DNA of 5,549 nt from Stenotrophomonas sp. GTDB lineage: Bacteria; Pseudomonadota; Gammaproteobacteria; Xanthomonadales; Xanthomonadaceae. The translations under genes and the position numbers were made by a program. Positions 3,830-5,549 of this stretch are shown piece by piece; position 1 is the stretch's first letter, and each line of letters opens with the position of its first letter. The stretch is taken from assembly GCA_003510825.1 (NCBI GenBank), contig DOKO01000449.1, positions 1,171 through 6,719 on the forward strand, in the 5' to 3' direction. The notes below the pieces were generated by a model. It saw only the letters and a list, made by a program, of their open reading frames with translations, made no database searches and had not been told where the DNA came from.

Positions 3830-5549
3830 GTTTCCACTCGGTTTGGCCTTGCTGCGCACCGTGACGCGCTGCGCACTCTTGCGCGCCTTCTTCGGTGCCA
3901 GCGGACGCTCCAGCGCCAGGTCCAGCACTTCCTCGATGTACTTCACCGGCACGATCTGCAGGTCGCGGGTGACGTTGGCCGGGATGTCGGCCAGGTCCTT
4001 GCGGTTCTCCTCGGGAATGATGACCGTGCGGATACCGCCACGCAGGGCGGCCAGCAGCTTTTCCTTCAGGCCACCGATGGCGGTGACGCGACCGCGCAGG
4101 GTGATCTCACCGGTCATCGCCACGTCGGCACGCACCGGCACCTTGCTCAGCATCGACACCAGCGAGGTGACCATCGCCGCGCCGGCACTGGGGCCGTCCT
4201 TCGGCGTGGCACCGTCGGGCACGTGCACGTGCACGTCGTGCTTCTGCAGGAAGTCCGCATCGATGCCGAAACCGACGGCGCGCGAACGCACCACCGACAG
4301 CGCCGCCGATGCCGATTCCTTCATGACGTTGCCGAGCTGGCCGGTCAGGATCAGCTGGCCCTTGCCCGGCACCAGGGTCGATTCGATCTGCAGCAGGTCG
4401 CCGCCCACTTCGGTCCAGGCCAGGCCGGTGACCAGGCCGATTTCGTTGGCTTCCTCGGCGCGGCCGAAATCGAAGCGACGCACGCCCAGGTACTTGTCCA
4501 GGTTCTTGCTGGTGACGCTGACCAGGGCCTTGGACTTCTTCGCACCCTTCTTCGCCTTCACCGGCTGCGGGCCGGCCAGCGCGATTTCCTTCACCACCTT
4601 GCGGCAGATCTTGGCGATCTCGCGTTCCAGGTTGCGCACGCCGGATTCGCGCGTGTAGTAGCGCACGATGTCCTGGATGGCATCGCTGCCGATTTCCAGT
4701 TCTTCCGGCTTCAGGCCATTGGCCTTGATCTGCTTCGGCGACAGGTAACGGGTGGCGATGTTGAGCTTCTCATCCTCGGTGTAGCCGGGGATGCGGATCA
4801 CTTCCATGCGGTCCAGCAGCGGGCCCGGGATGTTGAGCGAGTTGGAGGTCGCAACGAACATCACTTCGGACAGGTCCAGGTCCACTTCCAGGTAGTGGTC
4901 GTTGAACGCGTTGTTCTGCTCCGGGTCGAGCACTTCCAGCAGCGCCGAGGACGGGTCGCCACGGAAGTCCATCGACATCTTGTCGATCTCATCGAGCACG
5001 AACAGCGCGTTCTTGCTGCCGACCTTGTTGAGGTTCTGCACGATGCGGCCCGGCATCGAACCGACGTAGGTACGGCGGTGGCCACGGATCTCGGCCTCGT
5101 CGCGCACGCCGCCCAGCGACATGCGCACGAACTTGCGGTTGGTGGCCTTGGCGATGGACTGACCCAGCGAGGTCTTGCCCACGCCCGGCGGGCCGACCAG
5201 GCACAGGATCGGGCCCTTCATCTGCTTCACGCGCGACTGCACCGCCAGGTATTCCAGGATGCGGTCCTTGACCTTGTCCAGGCCGTAGTGATCGGCGTCC
5301 AGGGTGTCCTGCGCGGCCTTCAGATCCTTGCGCACCTTGGTGCGCTTCTTCCACGGCACGCCCAGCAGCCACTCCAGGTAGTTGCGCACGACGGCCGCTT
5401 CGGCCGACATCGGCGACATCTGCTTGAGCTTGTTCAGCTCGTTGCGCGCCTTGGTTTCCACCGGCTTGGGCATGCCGGCTTCGGCGATCTTGCGGGCCAG
5501 CTCTTCCAGCTCGCCCGGCGCGTCGTCGAGGTCACCCAGTTCTTTCTGG
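3812..5549 (-). CDS. lon: ATP-dependent Lon protease, N-terminus outside window
   Basis: The frame runs in from the right edge (first full codon 5548-5546) and gives 578 residues; about 225-245 N-terminal residues, the substrate-binding LON domain, are missing. Lon is a cytoplasmic hexameric AAA+ protease that unfolds and degrades damaged and regulatory proteins. In visible numbering, Walker A GPPGVGKT is at 119-126, Walker B ALFVLDEID at 181-189, the sensor-1 asparagine in TSN at about 236, and the sensor-2 arginine in SGVRNLER at 305. The protease domain has the catalytic dyad: S454 in DGPSAG and K497 in GGLKEKLL, 43 residues apart as in E. coli S679/K722. A lysine-rich linker (KAKKGAKKSK, about 331-340) and a basic tail (RPLAPKKARKSAQRVTVRSK onward) make the C-terminus about 19 residues longer than in E. 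coli. The internal ATG at 5473 is not the start, because the frame and the homology continue upstream. Confidence 0.98.
   Translation of the reverse strand, partial: QKELGDLDDAPGELEELARKIAEAGMPKPVETKARNELNKLKQMSPMSAEAAVVRNYLEWLLGVPWKKRTKVRKDLKAAQDTLDADHYGLDKVKDRILEYLAVQSRVKQMKGPILCLVGPPGVGKTSLGQSIAKATNRKFVRMSLGGVRDEAEIRGHRRTYVGSMPGRIVQNLNKVGSKNALFVLDEIDKMSMDFRGDPSSALLEVLDPEQNNAFNDHYLEVDLDLSEVMFVATSNSLNIPGPLLDRMEVIRIPGYTEDEKLNIATRYLSPKQIKANGLKPEELEIGSDAIQDIVRYYTRESGVRNLEREIAKICRKVVKEIALAGPQPVKAKKGAKKSKALVSVTSKNLDKYLGVRRFDFGRAEEANEIGLVTGLAWTEVGGDLLQIESTLVPGKGQLILTGQLGNVMKESASAALSVVRSRAVGFGIDADFLQKHDVHVHVPDGATPKDGPSAGAAMVTSLVSMLSKVPVRADVAMTGEITLRGRVTAIGGLKEKLLAALRGGIRTVIIPEENRKDLADIPANVTRDLQIVPVKYIEEVLDLALERPLAPKKARKSAQRVTVRSKAKPSGNARVKH

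Noticed and set aside
4218..4238. Short GTGCAC-type repeat within lon.
   Set aside because: It encodes the alternating HVHVPDG stretch of the Lon protease domain, so codon choice explains the repeat.
3354..4658. Plus-strand open frame of 434 codons across hupB, its leader and part of lon.
   Set aside because: It spans two genes of certain identity on the other strand, and its serine/arginine-rich sequence looks like a shadow.

Overview
The window is GC-rich, Xanthomonadaceae-type chromosomal DNA, most likely Stenotrophomonas or a close relative. Evidence for this is the strong G/C bias at third codon positions, the lon-hupB gene pair followed directly by tRNA-Val and tRNA-Asp genes, and a short palindrome headed by GTAG, which resembles the REP (SMAG-type) elements abundant in Stenotrophomonas. 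The genus call is inference; no database search was possible.

Left third (1-2507, + strand): a tightly packed three-gene operon. It holds the C-terminal part of a membrane glycosyltransferase of the GT2/GT21 (ceramide glucosyltransferase/HpnI-like) type, a small alpha/beta-hydrolase-like protein that starts 4 nt later, and a GT1 (UGT/MGT-type) glycosyltransferase whose ATG overlaps the hydrolase stop (ATGA). Two unrelated glycosyltransferases with a hydrolase suggest a glycolipid or glycosylated lipophilic product. The product itself cannot be read from the sequence.

Middle (2508-3319): no protein gene, but densely filled. A GTAG palindrome carries the stop codon of the GT1 gene. Next comes a rho-independent terminator facing the other way, then five tRNA-Asp(GTC) genes on the minus strand, identical over all 77 nt, and one tRNA-Val(TAC). 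Two of the spacers between tRNA-Asp copies are about 80 nt long and contain hairpins; one of these is a good terminator inside the array.

Right part (3320-5549, minus strand): hupB (HU-beta, complete, 90 aa), its promoter and leader, and most of lon (ATP-dependent protease, N-terminus off the right edge). Transcription runs lon -> hupB -> tRNA-Val -> tRNA-Asp x5 -> terminator at about 2540-2577 and converges with the glycosyltransferase operon. hupB has a plausible sigma70 promoter in the 218-nt lon-hupB gap, with a perfect 9-bp inverted repeat just downstream of the predicted start. tRNA-Val begins only 11 nt after the hupB stop, so these tRNAs are probably processed from a hupB read-through transcript.

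The proteins encoded here belong to known families and I see no clear new defence or mobile system. The most notable points are the five-fold identical tRNA-Asp array with internal terminators, its coupling to hupB, the REP-borne stop codon, the hairpin over the lon stop codon, and the uncharacterised glycosyltransferase/hydrolase operon.
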